This document shows positions 35,800 through 47,037 of a stretch of 64,000 nt of DNA, piece by piece. This DNA comes from Xylogone sp. PMI_703. Its lineage: Eukaryota; Ascomycota; Leotiomycetes. The DNA lies in contig JAJTUQ010000003.1 in assembly GCA_021399445.1 (NCBI GenBank), positions 3,534,001 to 3,598,000 on the forward strand. Direction: 5' to 3'. The notes below the pieces were generated by a model. That model saw only the letters and a program-made list of their open reading frames with translations. It had not been told where the DNA came from and ran no database searches. Position 1 is the stretch's first letter. Every line of letters starts with the position of its first letter. The position numbers and the translations under genes were made by a program.

Positions 35800-36590
35800 T
35801 TTGTTTATTATGATGGTGACAGTACGTATTGTCTGAGAGATTTTTCTCAGAGAGTAGCTTCGTTGAGCTTCAATGCAACAACGTGGTGTCTTGAACCAAC
35901 TCAGCAGGCGAGACAAATCACAGTTAACCCAGCGTCATTGAACCCACACTTGCGCACGGGCCATAACAAGCTACACACAGACAAAACCTTAATTGATCTC
36001 CTTTTGCAGACTCCCAGTGGACAGAGTAATTTGGTATTGTGGTACTTCAGGGCTCGCCAAATTTTGGTGGCGACTTATGTACCATCATGACCATTATTTT
36101 GTCCACCGGGAGACAGACGAAGCATATTCTGAAGCCCACCATAATAAGGGTTAACCCCCAAGAAGACTTGCTTTGCACAAGTTACTTTCATACCCAAAAT
36201 CTTCCAACCCGAATATAACTATTTCAACACAGCTGAATATACTCAAAGTTGATATCGATAATTAGGTCATCTCTTAGAGAACCTCCACCTCGAAGGAAAA
36301 CGCCTAACAGTTGTTGTGGCCGGCGTAATTAATTATTGAAAATTGCTTCAATCTTGCATCGTGATTTTGCATCTGCGAAGCAGACGTGCAACAAAACCTT
36401 GGGGCAGCAGTTTAGCGCGAATCGCCATGAATGCGGTCATTATCATCAAGCAAATAAGTCCAAGCATATATATCTTATGGTAATGACATATCTTATTTGT
36501 TAATTTTACACATAATGCTAGTTCATCCGATCTACCGTCATAATGCTGTACCATTGCAGCGAATCACCTTTCCCCTTTTTATTCATAAAC
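35800..36590. other. GET2 promoter and SEC31 3' flank
   Basis: No gene seen in about 790 bp. Frames at 35863-36090 and 36348-36554 are unsupported. Confidence 0.6.
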
Positions 36591-39500
36591 CTAAGGAGTG
36601 ACCTTGCTCATGCTGATTAGTCGCTTTACCCCAACCTATTGACATGTTAGATTACTGTAACGATGTTGGAGCAAGATTTTTCCATAGCTTACCATCCAGT
36701 TGCCACACTCTTCAGTCTTATCACGCTGGATTTCCACCTGCAACTTGTGTGCAACATCGTAATTCTTTGATTCTAACGCCTCTGCTAAATCGTTAAGCTG
36801 TTGAATAGTATCTGGTTTGACCAGCTCCTCATTATTCAAATGATCAAAAAGTATATTCAGCCGCTTTTGGGTATCTTTGACTTGTGCGGCAAACGAAGGG
36901 GGTGCCTTGGATGCAACCCGTTGCATGTCGTTGTTCAAGACATCAACCATTCGCTGAGCCGCGGCTGGAATATGTGACCTATCACCGGGAGGGTGCTTTG
37001 GCTTAGCAGGCGCTGCAGGTGCTGCCTTGGGAGGTGGAGGCGCCTGTCCACTTGATGGTCGTGGCGGACCTTGTGGTGGACCTTGAGCTGCGGGTGGAGG
37101 ACCTTGGGCGGCTGCAAAAGGTGCAGACTGGTTCTGCAGATTCTGGTATGGTGATTGTGATGGAGCATATGGATTTTGAACATTGCTTGGGGGCGGCGCG
37201 TAAGAGGCACCTGGTTGCGGTGGCCGTCCACCAGGAGGAGGAGGTCCAACATGCGATGGGGGAGCAGAAGGCTGTGAATACTGTTGCGGTGCTGGGGCCG
37301 GGGCGTATCTATTTGATGGTGGTGGTCCTGTTGGTGGAGTATTATAAGGAGATGGGCCCCGTGGAACTGTGTGAGTAGGAGCAGCGGCATGTCCATATGG
37401 CGGTCCAGCGAGCGATTGCTGTTGTGGTGGAGGTGGAGCGTAGGCGTTGGCAGCGGATGATGGTCTGTTAGGTGGTTGCAATGGGCCTCCAGTAAGCGGA
37501 GAAGAAACACGTGGTGGAGCCGGACCTTTAGGAGGTGGAGGAGGAGTAGATCTTGGAACACCATACTGAGGTGGGCCAGGTGGCGGAGAAGTGATCTGTT
37601 GGTTAGGGAAGGGAGATGTGATCGGTGGAACAGAGCTAGGGGTGCCTCTTCTCGCAGTCGGCGGCTTCGTTACCATTGGGGTATCGTTCCAATTTCCCAC
37701 ATTGCTCGACTTCGGAGGCGGAGGTGCTGATGGAGTGGCATTTCTCGGTGGTGCTCCAAAGGACTGTGGAGGTGCACCATATCCAGGTGTAGCGCCGTAG
37801 CCACCAGCACCATACCCAGCACCATAGGATGGCTGTGATTGAGGTGGTTGATACCCTTGTTGAGGTGCATACGGGTTGCTTGCTGGAGTATACGGATTTG
37901 CTGGTGTAGTAGAAGGAGATGGCATGTAGGACGTTGGGGCAGTCTGGCCCAATGGCGCGGATGGTGGTTGCACTGGCTGATAAGCTGGTCCTGCCCGGGA
38001 TGATGTTCTGGCGGCTGCTGACTGGTCTACATGTGGCGCGCGCTTTGCTGTCGATTTTGTTGAAGCAAGTTTCACTCGATCACGAGCAATTTGGGCTGCT
38101 GGGTATTGCTCAGGAACAAGATCCAGATATTTTTGCGCTACTGACAAGAAGCCATGAGATGCTACGATATCTGCATACTCAATGTACTTGTCATACAAGG
38201 GGGCCAGCTTCCAGTCAGAGCTCTGGGCCCGGTCCGTATCCTGGAACTTAGTAACGTCTCTAAACACAGTAACCTTTTCGATGAAATTTTGCAAGGAACG
38301 TGCGTGGACGGAGAAACTGGAGTCGCCACTCTGTTCCTGAATTGTAGCTTGTTCCAACTCTTGTAGCTCGGTAATCCAGATGGTGGTAACCTTCTCTAGC
38401 TTTGAACCAACCAAATAGCAAAAGGAAGCGTCCTTGTGTGAGCCAGATTCAAGAATCCTGTCACCAAGGGCTTCACACAGGTCTGGAAACTCGCTTGGGT
38501 CCGCATAAGTGCAGAGAGTTGCCATTGATTCTTTCCAGTTCGCAAGGTCTGCATTATACACAACATCCCAAAGGTTCTTACCAATAACGGAAGTCAGTAG
38601 TCTTAAGTAGTTGGGTTTTTCTCCTTTGCGAGATAGGTATGCAGATTGGGCTTTATCGAGCAATTCTTTTCCTCCACAGTTTGCAATGATGAGTGCGTCC
38701 GCAACACGATCTTCCTTCAGGCAGATCGCCATAGCTTTCTCAAATTGGCCTAGCATCAATGCTTGGGTAATCTGTTTTTCAGATGCGGAGTCGTTCTCCG
38801 ATAGTAGATGGAAAGGGTTATCCGTTTTTGCCCCTTTTGTGGCACTGATTGTTGATAAGAAATCATCTCCCTCAGCGCCATCAGCAAAGAACGTAGAGAG
38901 CCTGTTAGATTTATTTTCTTCTCCACTCTCAGTGGTGTCTTTATTTTCTTCTGCGTCCTTTGATTCAGAAACGACATCGCCATTAGTGGCTTGTTCGCCT
39001 TCTGAAAATCCCAGATACCCTGTAATGCTTTTTCGTGGGTTCTCAGTAATCAAAGCTTCAATGACTTGCCAGTCTGCCTTCTCTTCTTCAGTTTGGGCGT
39101 CTGAGATATGTGATTCACAGATACTCTTTATATTGCCATCCTGAAGAGCCTTCTCAAAGGCTTCAGTAGCAGTGCCAACTTCAGAGTCAACCGAGAAGGG
39201 AGTAATCTGGATCTTGGAAGATCTGGGTTTCCCAGACGCGCCTTGAATAAGTCCAAAGCTCACAAGTTTCCCACCAAATCCAAACGAGGCTCCGACTGGA
39301 CGTTCCAACCACTTTGGTGCCTTCTTTAATGAAAAGGAAGAGCCTTGGGGCTGGGTCTGAGCCTTAGCAAAGAAATCCTCCTCATCGGTTGGTCCTTGAA
39401 TGGTAGTACTATTGGCCGTCGGATTCGTGTTTTGTAATGTTTGAATGGCTATTTTGCCATCGAACGATGCTGTGGCAGAGAGGCTGGAGTTGTGAGGGTT

Positions 39501-40479
39501 GAACTTTGTCTGGAAAGTCCAGTTCGTAACCTCTGGGAACTCTCCTAATAGCTCTCCAGTCTGAGGATTCCAGACTAGGGTCCTATTGTCCTTTCCACAA
39601 GATAATAGGAGGTCACTATCTTCCTGGCACCAAGAAAGCGAAAGGACTCCTTGTTCATGGCCCTGCAACACTCGCTCTGGTGCATTTGAGTTTCTCAAAT
39701 CCCAAAGGAGGATAACGGGACTTGAATCATCAGGGGTAGCTGTTAACAATTTGGTAGCATTGTTAGGATCCCATGCAATGGCCCCAACTGCCTTCCTGTT
39801 GTTGTTGAGCGTAAGGGATGCCTTTTTAGTTTTGAGATCCCAAACGGTCACAAAGCCCCCACTCCCACCAGTGGCCAATATATGTGGAACTTTCCTATTC
39901 CATGCTACGCATTCAAGATCGTCAGACCGCGCTGCGGCTGTGCCTAGTCTGAAAGGATTCGATATATCATTGACATCGTAAATGAAAAGTTCTCCCTTGG
40001 CACCAGCAGTTGCAAGTATTTGGGGCTTCAATGGATTGAATTGAAGTGATTTAATTGCACCAGAATGTTTCGTGGTTCGTGACATGAATGCATCCTCCTC
40101 GCCCTTGATGAGCTTCTCAGCATCCCACAAATCTAAGGATCCATTCTCGAGTGCACCAGCAATGATGCCTCGTGGATGCTCTGAATTAGCAGGCGCCCAT
40201 GCAATATCATGAAATCTATTAGTATCGTTAGTCATACAATCCTTTAAGGACAATATTATTGAGAACAGACCTAGAATCAGTACTAATACTAGCAATTGGT
40301 TGTAGCTCAATTCCTTGTTCTAAATCGTCCAATCTCAAGTCCCAGAGCTCTAGCCTCGTCTCATCAGAAAAATCCGCATCTACAGCGCCTGCACGGGTTC
40401 CGGTCACTATTAGTGGAAGCTCAGATCCAGGAGACCAGGCGAAAGCTGCCGTCCTGGGGATCTCTCGCAGACGCACCAT
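36591..40479 (-). CDS. SEC31: COPII outer coat protein Sec31
   Basis: Outer-coat scaffold of COPII vesicles leaving the ER. Three exons (40479-40271, 40215-36693, 36635-36591) give 1258 aa. It starts [20 protein letters not shown] and has N-terminal WD40 repeats ([70 protein letters not shown]). An alpha-solenoid (about 520-770) follows, then a very Pro/Gln/Gly-rich region (about 800-1110) with PPP runs that bind Sec23, and a helical C-terminus. The last intron (57 nt) replaces a read-through tail with the conserved ending [16 protein letters not shown]. Intron 1 uses donor gtctgt. The gene is divergent from the RRM gene. Confidence 0.95.
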
Positions 40480-40748
40480 TGTGCTGTCTGTTCGTCCAAA
40501 GGCTAGTAAAATATGGACGGAATTTTGCACGGTACCCCTTGCGATATAGGTAAAGGGTACGTCCAAGGGACTTGCAGTTGCGAAAATAAATAGTGTAAAC
40601 TGTCCAGTCGAGTTGCTGGCTTGACGAAATGTGTCCGCTGGCCTGGCTGAAGACAGATGCTTGTCACGTGATTGACGTCTAGAATTCTTGTGAGAACCGT
40701 AACTCACGGGTTGAGATTCGTTGGTAGAAAATTTGTCGCATTTCAAAA
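40480..40748. promoter_or_regulatory. Shared divergent promoter, SEC31 / RRM gene
   Basis: 269 bp between two starts pointing apart. The SEC31 frame stays open upstream of its ATG through this region, which is probably by chance. Confidence 0.5.
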
Positions 40749-41318
40749 ATGACAGATCAGTCTCGTTGGAAAGCGACAGTATATGTCGGCGGACTCGCGC
40801 CAATGGTGACGGCTGAGGTTCTTGAAGCTGCTTTTTTACCATTCGGAGAGATTGCAGATGTATCCCTTCCGTAAGTTCAAGCTAGCTTCGATATAGTTTC
40901 AAACACTTATTGTTTATAGTAAGCCAGAAGGTCCAAATTCGACCGAACCTCATCGAGGCTTTGGGTATGTCGAATTTGAGGATCCTGAGGATACTAAAGA
41001 GGCTATTGATAACATGGATCAATCTGAACTCTACGGCAAAGTCATAAGAGTCTCCAGCGCCAAACCTCCCAAGAATCCAAATGAAGGGCTCGGAAGCAAG
41101 ACGGCCTTGTGGGAACAGGCAAGTTTTCTTTCACTATCTTCAGCATTTTCACAATATTTTGTGCTAATCCGATTTAGGAGGGTTGGCTTGCTGAACATGC
41201 AGTCAGCGAAGAGGACAAGATGGCTGCCGAAAATGCAAGATTAACTGCTGAAGAAAGACACGATGACCCTATGCAGGGATTAGAAGGTCTCGATGTTGCA
41301 GGACCCAAGCAAGCATGA
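40749..41318 (+). CDS. RRM RNA-binding protein, Cyp33/PPIE RRM-like
   Basis: Three exons (40749-40870, 40920-41118, 41178-41318) encode 153 aa. One [23 protein letters not shown] then [13 protein letters not shown] (RNP2 = VYVGGL), [20 protein letters not shown] (RNP1 = RGFGYVEF), and [16 protein letters not shown]. The C-terminal tail is Glu/Ala-rich ([20 protein letters not shown]). The RRM resembles that of cyclophilin E/Cyp33, but no cyclophilin domain follows, as in several fungal homologues tied to the spliceosome. Intron 2 (41119-41177) is a GC-AG intron: exon end CAG followed by gcaagt, acceptor ttag, both phases 0. No alternative donor restores WEQEGWLAEH. Confidence 0.85.
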
Positions 41319-41612
41319 AAGAATTTAATTATTATTGAATAGATCCAGGTTTGTTGTGGAAACGGCGTTATAGGAGAGGTAAAAGCTTAGTTGAATACTT
41401 AGACGACAGCTAATATATCACTTCAAAGTGGTCAAGATGCAGGAAATGCTTATTGTAATCATCTTCTTGCGAACAAGGATTGCTTCAATTATACCTATAT
41501 ATACTCTCTAGCCTTGGCTTCCACAATCCTTAATCCCGGTTCTACACCAGCAAGAACATCATATCAGCTCCATTTTCAGGTCGTCCCAACCAGCCCTTCT
41601 AAATTGATCAAT

Positions 41613-42052
41613 TCAGTCATGTCTGTTTTGGCGGGTGAGACGCATTTGCTTGTCAACGACCAACTTTCGGCCCATGGAGTAGGCAGCAAACACGATAGCA
41701 ACGCCTACAACGGCTCCTATGATCCAGTTAGAGAGATCCAAGTCCCGCAACATTTAGATTCGCACCGAGAGGAATCAACTCCGGAGGGATTCTCTTCAAA
41801 GTCCTGAGTCGTTGGGAGATTGTGTGGGCTGTGACGTAATTGATATTAGCACCCCATTAACATTAGTAACATTGGGAGCATCAATTGAACCCAGGTACTG
41901 AATCAGAAGCTCTTGCGCCTCTGTCTAGTTAAGCTACGTACCGCTATGTTCCTCCTTCTGTAATTGAAAACTATCAGTGGATCGCCTTATTAGGTGGGTA
42001 GGTGGGAACTTACAGGAATTGGCATCATCATTCTCCTGGTAGGCCTGAACAT
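41613..42052 (-). CDS. NADH-ubiquinone reductase MLRQ-like (NDUFA4/B12D) protein
   Basis: Tiny four-exon gene: 42052-42014, 41957-41942 (16 nt), 41828-41766 and 41716-41613; 222 nt, 73 aa. Introns are 56, 113 and 49 nt. The spliced protein reads MFRPTRRMMMPIPKEEHSAH, TISQRLRTLKRIPPELIPL, GAVVGVAIVFAAYSMGRKLV and ends QMRLTRQNRHD. It thus has a basic N-terminus, a single membrane helix and a basic tail, the layout of fungal MLRQ/B12D-domain proteins of the inner mitochondrial membrane. Every exon junction keeps phase. Whether it is a complex I or IV component in fungi is debated. It is divergent from COX12 over 258 bp. Confidence 0.82.
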
Positions 42053-42310
42053 TTTGATTATGGCGGCAGAGGTATGTGTGTTGAGGTGATTCTTGTGAGT
42101 GTTACTCAATTCCAATGACCTGAGCTCTGATGATGCGAGATCAAGGTGGGCATGCTCAGATGATGTTTAACGGCCGACCGCGCTAACTTTGCCGAGCTTG
42201 GACTGTCAACCTCCATCCCTCATCTTGCCTTACTTACCTCTCAATTGACGACCACAGACAACTGCCATAACCCTCTCTACCCACCAGTATCCTCCAATCC
42301 TACTGCCGAG
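42053..42310. promoter_or_regulatory. Shared divergent promoter, MLRQ-like / COX12
   Basis: 258 bp between two small respiratory-chain genes transcribed apart. Contains a GC-rich patch (cggccgaccgcg) near 42171-42182. Confidence 0.6.
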
Positions 42311-42764
42311 ATGTCTGACGACGCTGAGCGTGAGACCAAACCCTTCAAGTTCGTCACTGGTAAGCTCCAACAGCAATTCAATTGCTAAAAGAATGGCCTG
42401 ATACTGTGCCGATGTCCAAAGATACCGATGTTAATTATGATGAAGCTGGATTTGACGCACGATTCCCCAACCAAAACCAGACTAAGCATTGCTGGCAAAA
42501 CTATGTCGACTATCACAAGTGCATATTAGCCAAGGGCGAGGATTTCGCACCTTGCCGTCAGGTATATTTTAGTAACTCGACCCCACGGATTGGACAAGCT
42601 CTAAACTGCTACTAGTTCTTCCTGGCTTATCGATCCCTATGCCCAAGCTCCTGGTACGAGAGATGGGACGACCAACGTGGTAAGAATAGCAAGATTACTC
42701 AATCTGCAATTAATAGCTGACTTCTTTAGCGAATGGTACTTTCCCTGCTCGTCTTGACCAGTAA
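42311..42764 (+). CDS. COX12: Cytochrome c oxidase subunit VIb (COX12)
   Basis: Intermembrane-space subunit of complex IV with a twin Cx9C fold imported through Mia40. Four exons: 42311-42359, 42446-42561, 42616-42679 and 42730-42764; 87 aa. Spliced landmarks are [60 protein letters not shown] and the end [17 protein letters not shown]. The four cysteines sit in [11 protein letters not shown] (Cx9C) and [12 protein letters not shown] (Cx10C, the Cox12 pattern). Intron 1 (86 nt) uses acceptor aag at 42443-42445; the preceding 20 codons are open in the same frame, so the junction is less certain than the others. Confidence 0.93.
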
Positions 42765-42946
42765 GCAAGCGGACTCAATACGCTTGCTTCAAAGACATTG
42801 GAAGAGGAGAATGGCAAACGCTGTATCATACAAGTCATTAATACCAATTGATAGACCGAATTACTCCTCCCGTGCCATTTCTTGGCCTAGATTAACTTTA
42901 ACAATGTTAAGACCATGAACTGGGATTGTTTCCTATTTAAAGGTTT

Positions 42947-44762
42947 CTAGTCTCCTCTGGCTGCTCTCAGTCTATCATAACGCAATATTGCCCCAAGCAA
43001 AACTTGTGCTCCGTTGCCACAATCCTCCTTACTACAGTATTCTGCCGGGTTATGGCTCACGCCATCTTTGCACGGAACGAAAATCATAGCTGTAGGTGCG
43101 CGTTTCGAAGTATAGACACTACCAAGAGTTAGCTATTTCGGACTCTGGACTTGGGGTAACCTACCTATCATGACCGGCGCCAGAGGTCATACGTTTCACC
43201 TGGACACCCGCCTGAGATCCGAGCATGGATTTTGCGCTATCTTCAATGCATTGAACACAGTCCTTGTCGAATTTTACAGCAGGGCTTGATGTATCCAACT
43301 TCCATGAGACTGTACAGCCTTTGCCTTTTGTGCCTTGACTGTTAATACCATCAACTACTTCTCCTGCTGCAATTCTATCGAAATCTCCCTTTAAAGCTTC
43401 TTCCAGTTGCATAACCTTTCCATCGTCCGGATTTCTTATGTCTAATGAAAACTCCACCATACCTGGAACAGTATTGGTAGATCCTGGTTTAAGTGACAGG
43501 ATTCCTGTAACTGTTAGTTTGCCTTAGAACGTCTTGTGTCTTTGGTATCTCACCGGTAGATGCTAAGCAGCCCATCTCAGTAGCTTTATTGTGACTATGT
43601 AAGATCAGTTTAGCTGCAGTGAGTAGAGCATCTGATCGATTTTTGAAATCTGTTGTGCCAGTGTGGCAATCTCTGCCCGTCACTCTGATCCTGTGCCACC
43701 TATACGATTGCACGCCAACCACAGCACCTATTTTTGCATTGGTTGATTCAAGAATCGGGCCCTGTTCAATATGGAGTTCGAAATGTGCAGCCATCGGGTT
43801 ATCCTTGTAGCTAACTCCCAAGGGGCCGAGATATCCGATTCTTTTCAATTCTGATGCCACAGTTGCAGTCCCACCTCCCACCTCAACTAGGTCAAATGCT
43901 TGTTCTTTGGGAATATAGCCCGCCCATACTCCGGAAGACATCATTGAGATGTTAAATCGTGCTCCTTCTTCATTAGTCCAAACACAAATCCCTACATCGT
44001 ACTCCGTTTCGATCTTTTTATCGTTCAAGGTTCTAATGGCCTCAATTCCAGCATGGACTCCAAGGATCCCATCATAACGGCCACCAGTAGGTTGTGTATC
44101 AAAATGACTACCCGCATAAACAGGAGGTCCAGGTTTCCGCCCACGTCGAATGGCAAACATGTTCCCCATTTCTAGGCGTTCAATTAGACCTAAGAGTACG
44201 AGAAAAGCGTTGATCGCCTCACCATCTACTTGTAGTTTGCAGCCAAGGGATCCTTCTGCAGTCTTGACAAACCAATCTCGAACTTCCTTATCAGAATCTG
44301 AAAGTGCCAGTCTTGACATGCCAATATCTGTGGGGCTACTGTAATGGACTTATCAGCTCAGTCAGGTAGTAAACATACAAAAGAGATCATCTAACGCATC
44401 ATGTATTATGAAAATGCTCTCGAGATCTTGCAGGTCTCATATTAGAGGAGAAAATATGATAAGAGAAGCTATTTTATTTACTTCAAATGACAAAACAGAA
44501 TTGTGTCTACATGAGGAAGATGAGACAGTAAAATTGCAACATACCTTCCCCATCTCTCACCCTTGCCAAACTCACATGTCTCATGAAGCTCCTCCCACAA
44601 CCTGTCCCGATTTATATGTAAATCTCCAATTTGATCCTCTGTCATGTCAACTGTTCTCTGACGGCTTAAGGAGTGGACCGTAAAGGTTCGATACGCATTC
44701 TTGCTGCGTGATGCCACGGGCCAGGCCCTGGTTGTCCCACGGAGACGAGTGAAGGCTCTCAT
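42947..44762 (-). CDS. M20 family N-carbamoyl-amino-acid amidase / beta-ureidopropionase-like
   Basis: Zinc amidase of the M20/hydantoinase-carbamoylase type. The family includes yeast beta-alanine synthase (PYD3) and L-carbamoylases. Four exons: 44762-44545, 44338-43554, 43504-43165 and 43118-42947; 504 aa. Metal-site motifs are in order: AGSHFDTQPTGGRYDGILGV (His, Asp), CVWTNEEGARF (Glu), FELHIEQGPILE (His) and TSGAGHDSVYTSKRAPTAM (final His). The last exon ends in FVPCKDGVSHNPAEYC and a short helix. The first 38 residues are rich in Arg/Ser/Thr without acids (MRAFTRLRGTTRAWPVASRS), so a mitochondrial presequence is possible; an internal Met at about 40 (MTEDQ) is the alternative start. The substrate is not fixed by sequence. 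Confidence 0.9.
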
Positions 44763-45260
44763 ATTCCAAAATCTCTTTAGGGCTCAATTCTTACGGATCA
44801 TAGACTCTCTTCTAGTACACACCCAGCCTTCAATGGATTTAATTGATATTAGATGCAGTCTTATGGGTGCCCAGCACCCTCCTAGGTTCTCAGTCCCGCC
44901 AAAATACCGAAAGTGGGATCGAACCATAACATTTCAAAAGAAAATGTACGACTTGGCATATTGCACTGAGAAGTCAAATAGTAATATTAATTCTTTTCCG
45001 ATTCCTATCTACGATTTTCCTAGAGTTTAGAAACTGGAATAATGAATGCAAGCTATGATTCTTCCCCATTAAATAACTCCCAACTCCACTTACGCCCAAT
45101 GCATTTATGTACAAATAAATAGCCCGGTGGTGTTTTGTACTCCCCTAGCTTTCCCTTAACTTCGCAATCACAACGGATATAAGACACCATTCCCTACCCA
45201 AGAAGACATTTCCTTGTTTCCATTTTGCATGCTGCCTCACCATAATTGATGGCTTCAATT
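44763..45260. other. Spacer between M20 promoter and SDE2 3' end
   Basis: A plus-strand frame at 44701-45030 is unsupported. A tRNA-like T-arm string (gggatcgaacc, minus strand) at about 44935-44945 lacks matching stems. Confidence 0.6.
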
Positions 45261-46112
45261 TTATTTCTTGCCGGTATCTTCATCGTCATCGTCACTCATG
45301 AATTCATCATCCTCATCAAAACCGAAAAAAGACATTGCTTTTGGTTTACTCGCCACACTAGCTTCTGGTTCAGATGGAGGTGTAGAATCCTTCGAACCTC
45401 TACCCCCAACTACTTCATCATCGCTAGCGGAATTCCCAGATCCAGAAGAACTTCCCTCAGAAATTCCCAGTAAGTTGTCCTTGTACTGCCCGGACTTCAT
45501 GGCAGCTAGGACTGCCTCGCGCGTTCTCTCACCAGCCTCCTCCTTGTCCTCTACCCATTTCCCATCAACTCTGCCCTTGTTTCCAGATCGCATCTCCTCC
45601 TCCCTTCGTTCGGCAAGTTCTACAACCTGTTCCCATCGTTTTCTTCTTGCTTCCTTTTCCTTCTTTTCCATTTCCGGTTTAATTGCGAGGTACTCTGCTA
45701 AAGCCTTTGCCTCATTTACTGTGCGGAGACGCCGACCATCCAAATTCCGGCTCGAACCATTGTCATCGCCCTGATTCTTCTTGCGTTTCGATGACATGCG
45801 TCCACCTGCCGCCCGAAGCTGGGAACCAAATCCACCTTTACCACCACATAGAGGGGCGGAGAGTCGCAGTGAGAGGAAGTCATCCTGAGGACTTGAAAGG
45901 AGTTCAGAAATTGAGACGGGAGATAATTGTGGCAGTTGCTTATTCGAAATCGTCGTAAGAATGAGTCGACTATCAGGTGCCGGAAGATATTCTCGAATAC
46001 GATCTTGAAGTTGTGATATGGTGGTGGTCGATGGCAAAGGAAGGGAGAGAGTTGAAGGGAGGCCAAGACCGGGGAAGGAGGTCAAAAGCACGTTGACCAT
46101 GGATGAACCCAT
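45261..46112 (-). CDS. SDE2: SDE2 telomere/splicing factor with cleavable ubiquitin-like head
   Basis: Single exon, 283 aa. Residues 1-91 form a ubiquitin-like fold ([49 protein letters not shown]) ending in the diagnostic GG-KGG motif at 90-94 ([20 protein letters not shown]). In fission yeast a deubiquitinase cuts after GG, freeing the Lys-starting part to join the spliceosome and promote splicing of selected introns; the human protein acts at replication forks. The rest is charged coiled coil ([35 protein letters not shown]), then a Ser/acidic tail ending [19 protein letters not shown]. The motif and order of parts leave little doubt. It is divergent from eS10. Confidence 0.93.
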   Translation of the reverse strand: MGSSMVNVLLTSFPGLGLPSTLSLPLPSTTTISQLQDRIREYLPAPDSRLILTTISNKQLPQLSPVSISELLSSPQDDFLSLRLSAPLCGGKGGFGSQLRAAGGRMSSKRKKNQGDDNGSSRNLDGRRLRTVNEAKALAEYLAIKPEMEKKEKEARRKRWEQVVELAERREEEMRSGNKGRVDGKWVEDKEEAGERTREAVLAAMKSGQYKDNLLGISEGSSSGSGNSASDDEVVGGRGSKDSTPPSEPEASVASKPKAMSFFGFDEDDEFMSDDDDEDTGKK

Positions 46113-46419
46113 CTTGACTTATTGTGTATAGTTGTAAATATAAATTTACTATCGTGGCAAGTTGGTTGGAAAGAAGGATGCAGTCGTAGTCGCATGTCAC
46201 GATCGCGATTAGTTCTAGGTTGCTCACACGTGTGGCGGTGCGGTACACTAGCCACACTTAGGTCCACATTTTTATCTGCACCTCTTAGTGGGCTTTCTCC
46301 TAGATAGCCGATAGACTAGCGCGCACACACAACTAGAATTATTACGAAATTTAGGAAAGTTACAACCCATCAGCCCTCTTCACCAGCACAACCGACCGGC
46401 CATCCTTCCAGCAGCCAAG
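46113..46419. promoter_or_regulatory. Shared divergent promoter, SDE2 / eS10
   Basis: 307 bp between oppositely directed starts. The eS10 side includes ccatccttccagcagccaagATG, a pyrimidine run ahead of the start codon as in many ribosomal protein genes. Confidence 0.5.
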
Positions 46420-47037
46420 ATGTAAGATTCAAACGAATGGAATTTCCACTGCCATAACTACACTTGCTAATTGCTTCTGAAGGCTTATTCCAAAGGCTGA
46501 TCGCAAGAAGATTCACGAGTACCTCTTCCGCGAGGGTGTTCTCGTTGCGAAGAAGGACTACAACCTGCCAAAGCACAACGACATTGACACCAAGAACTTG
46601 TACGTTGTCAAGGCATGCCAGTCTCTTACCTCTCGGGGCTACGTTAAGACCCAATTCTCATGGCAATACTACTACTACACCCTCACTCCTGAGGGTCTGG
46701 ACTACCTTCGCGAATGGCTCCATCTCCCAGCTGAGATTGTCCCTGCTACACACATCAAGCAGCAACGATCCCACGCACCTCCTCGTGGAATGATGGGTGG
46801 CGACGATAACCGTGAGCGTCGACCATATGGAGGCCGTGGTGGCCGTGGTGGTGACCGTGACCGAGAGGGAGGTTACCGAAGACGGGACGCTGGTGAGGGT
46901 AAGGAGGGTGCTGCCCCAGGAGAGTTTGCTCCCAAATTGTAAGTTGTCTGGATCCTATTGATATGCGATTCAGCTGCTAATATGGAATTAGCCACGGTGG
47001 AATGGGCCGAGGAGGTGGTGGTGCTCCTCCATCTTAG
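46420..47037 (+). CDS. RPS10: 40S ribosomal protein eS10
   Basis: Small-subunit ribosomal protein at the mRNA entry region. Three exons: 46420-46421, 46483-46938 and 46992-47037; 167 aa. The universal start [20 protein letters not shown] is only obtained when the start codon is split AT|G: exon 1 supplies AT, the donor gtaaga begins at the G of the genomic ATG, and exon 2 begins G CTT ATT CCA after acceptor gaag. Core motifs are [40 protein letters not shown] and [20 protein letters not shown]. An Arg/Gly-rich tail ([20 protein letters not shown]) ends [12 protein letters not shown] in the last exon. Confidence 0.95.

Noticed and set aside
37019..37564. Long frames on both strands within SEC31 (119 and 209 codons)
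   Set aside because: Shadows of the Pro/Gln/Gly-rich SEC31 coding region; repetitive residues reflect codon bias.
42360..42391. Shorter 32-nt first intron for COX12
   Set aside because: Too short for fungal splicing and inserts about 18 residues absent from the family; the 86-nt intron gives [14 protein letters not shown].
44880..44960. tRNA-like T-arm string ggttcgatccc on the minus strand
   Set aside because: No acceptor, D or anticodon stems at proper spacing could be drawn.
45268..45774. 168-codon plus-strand frame opposite SDE2
   Set aside because: Ser-rich mirror of the acidic/charged SDE2 coding strand; no independent features.
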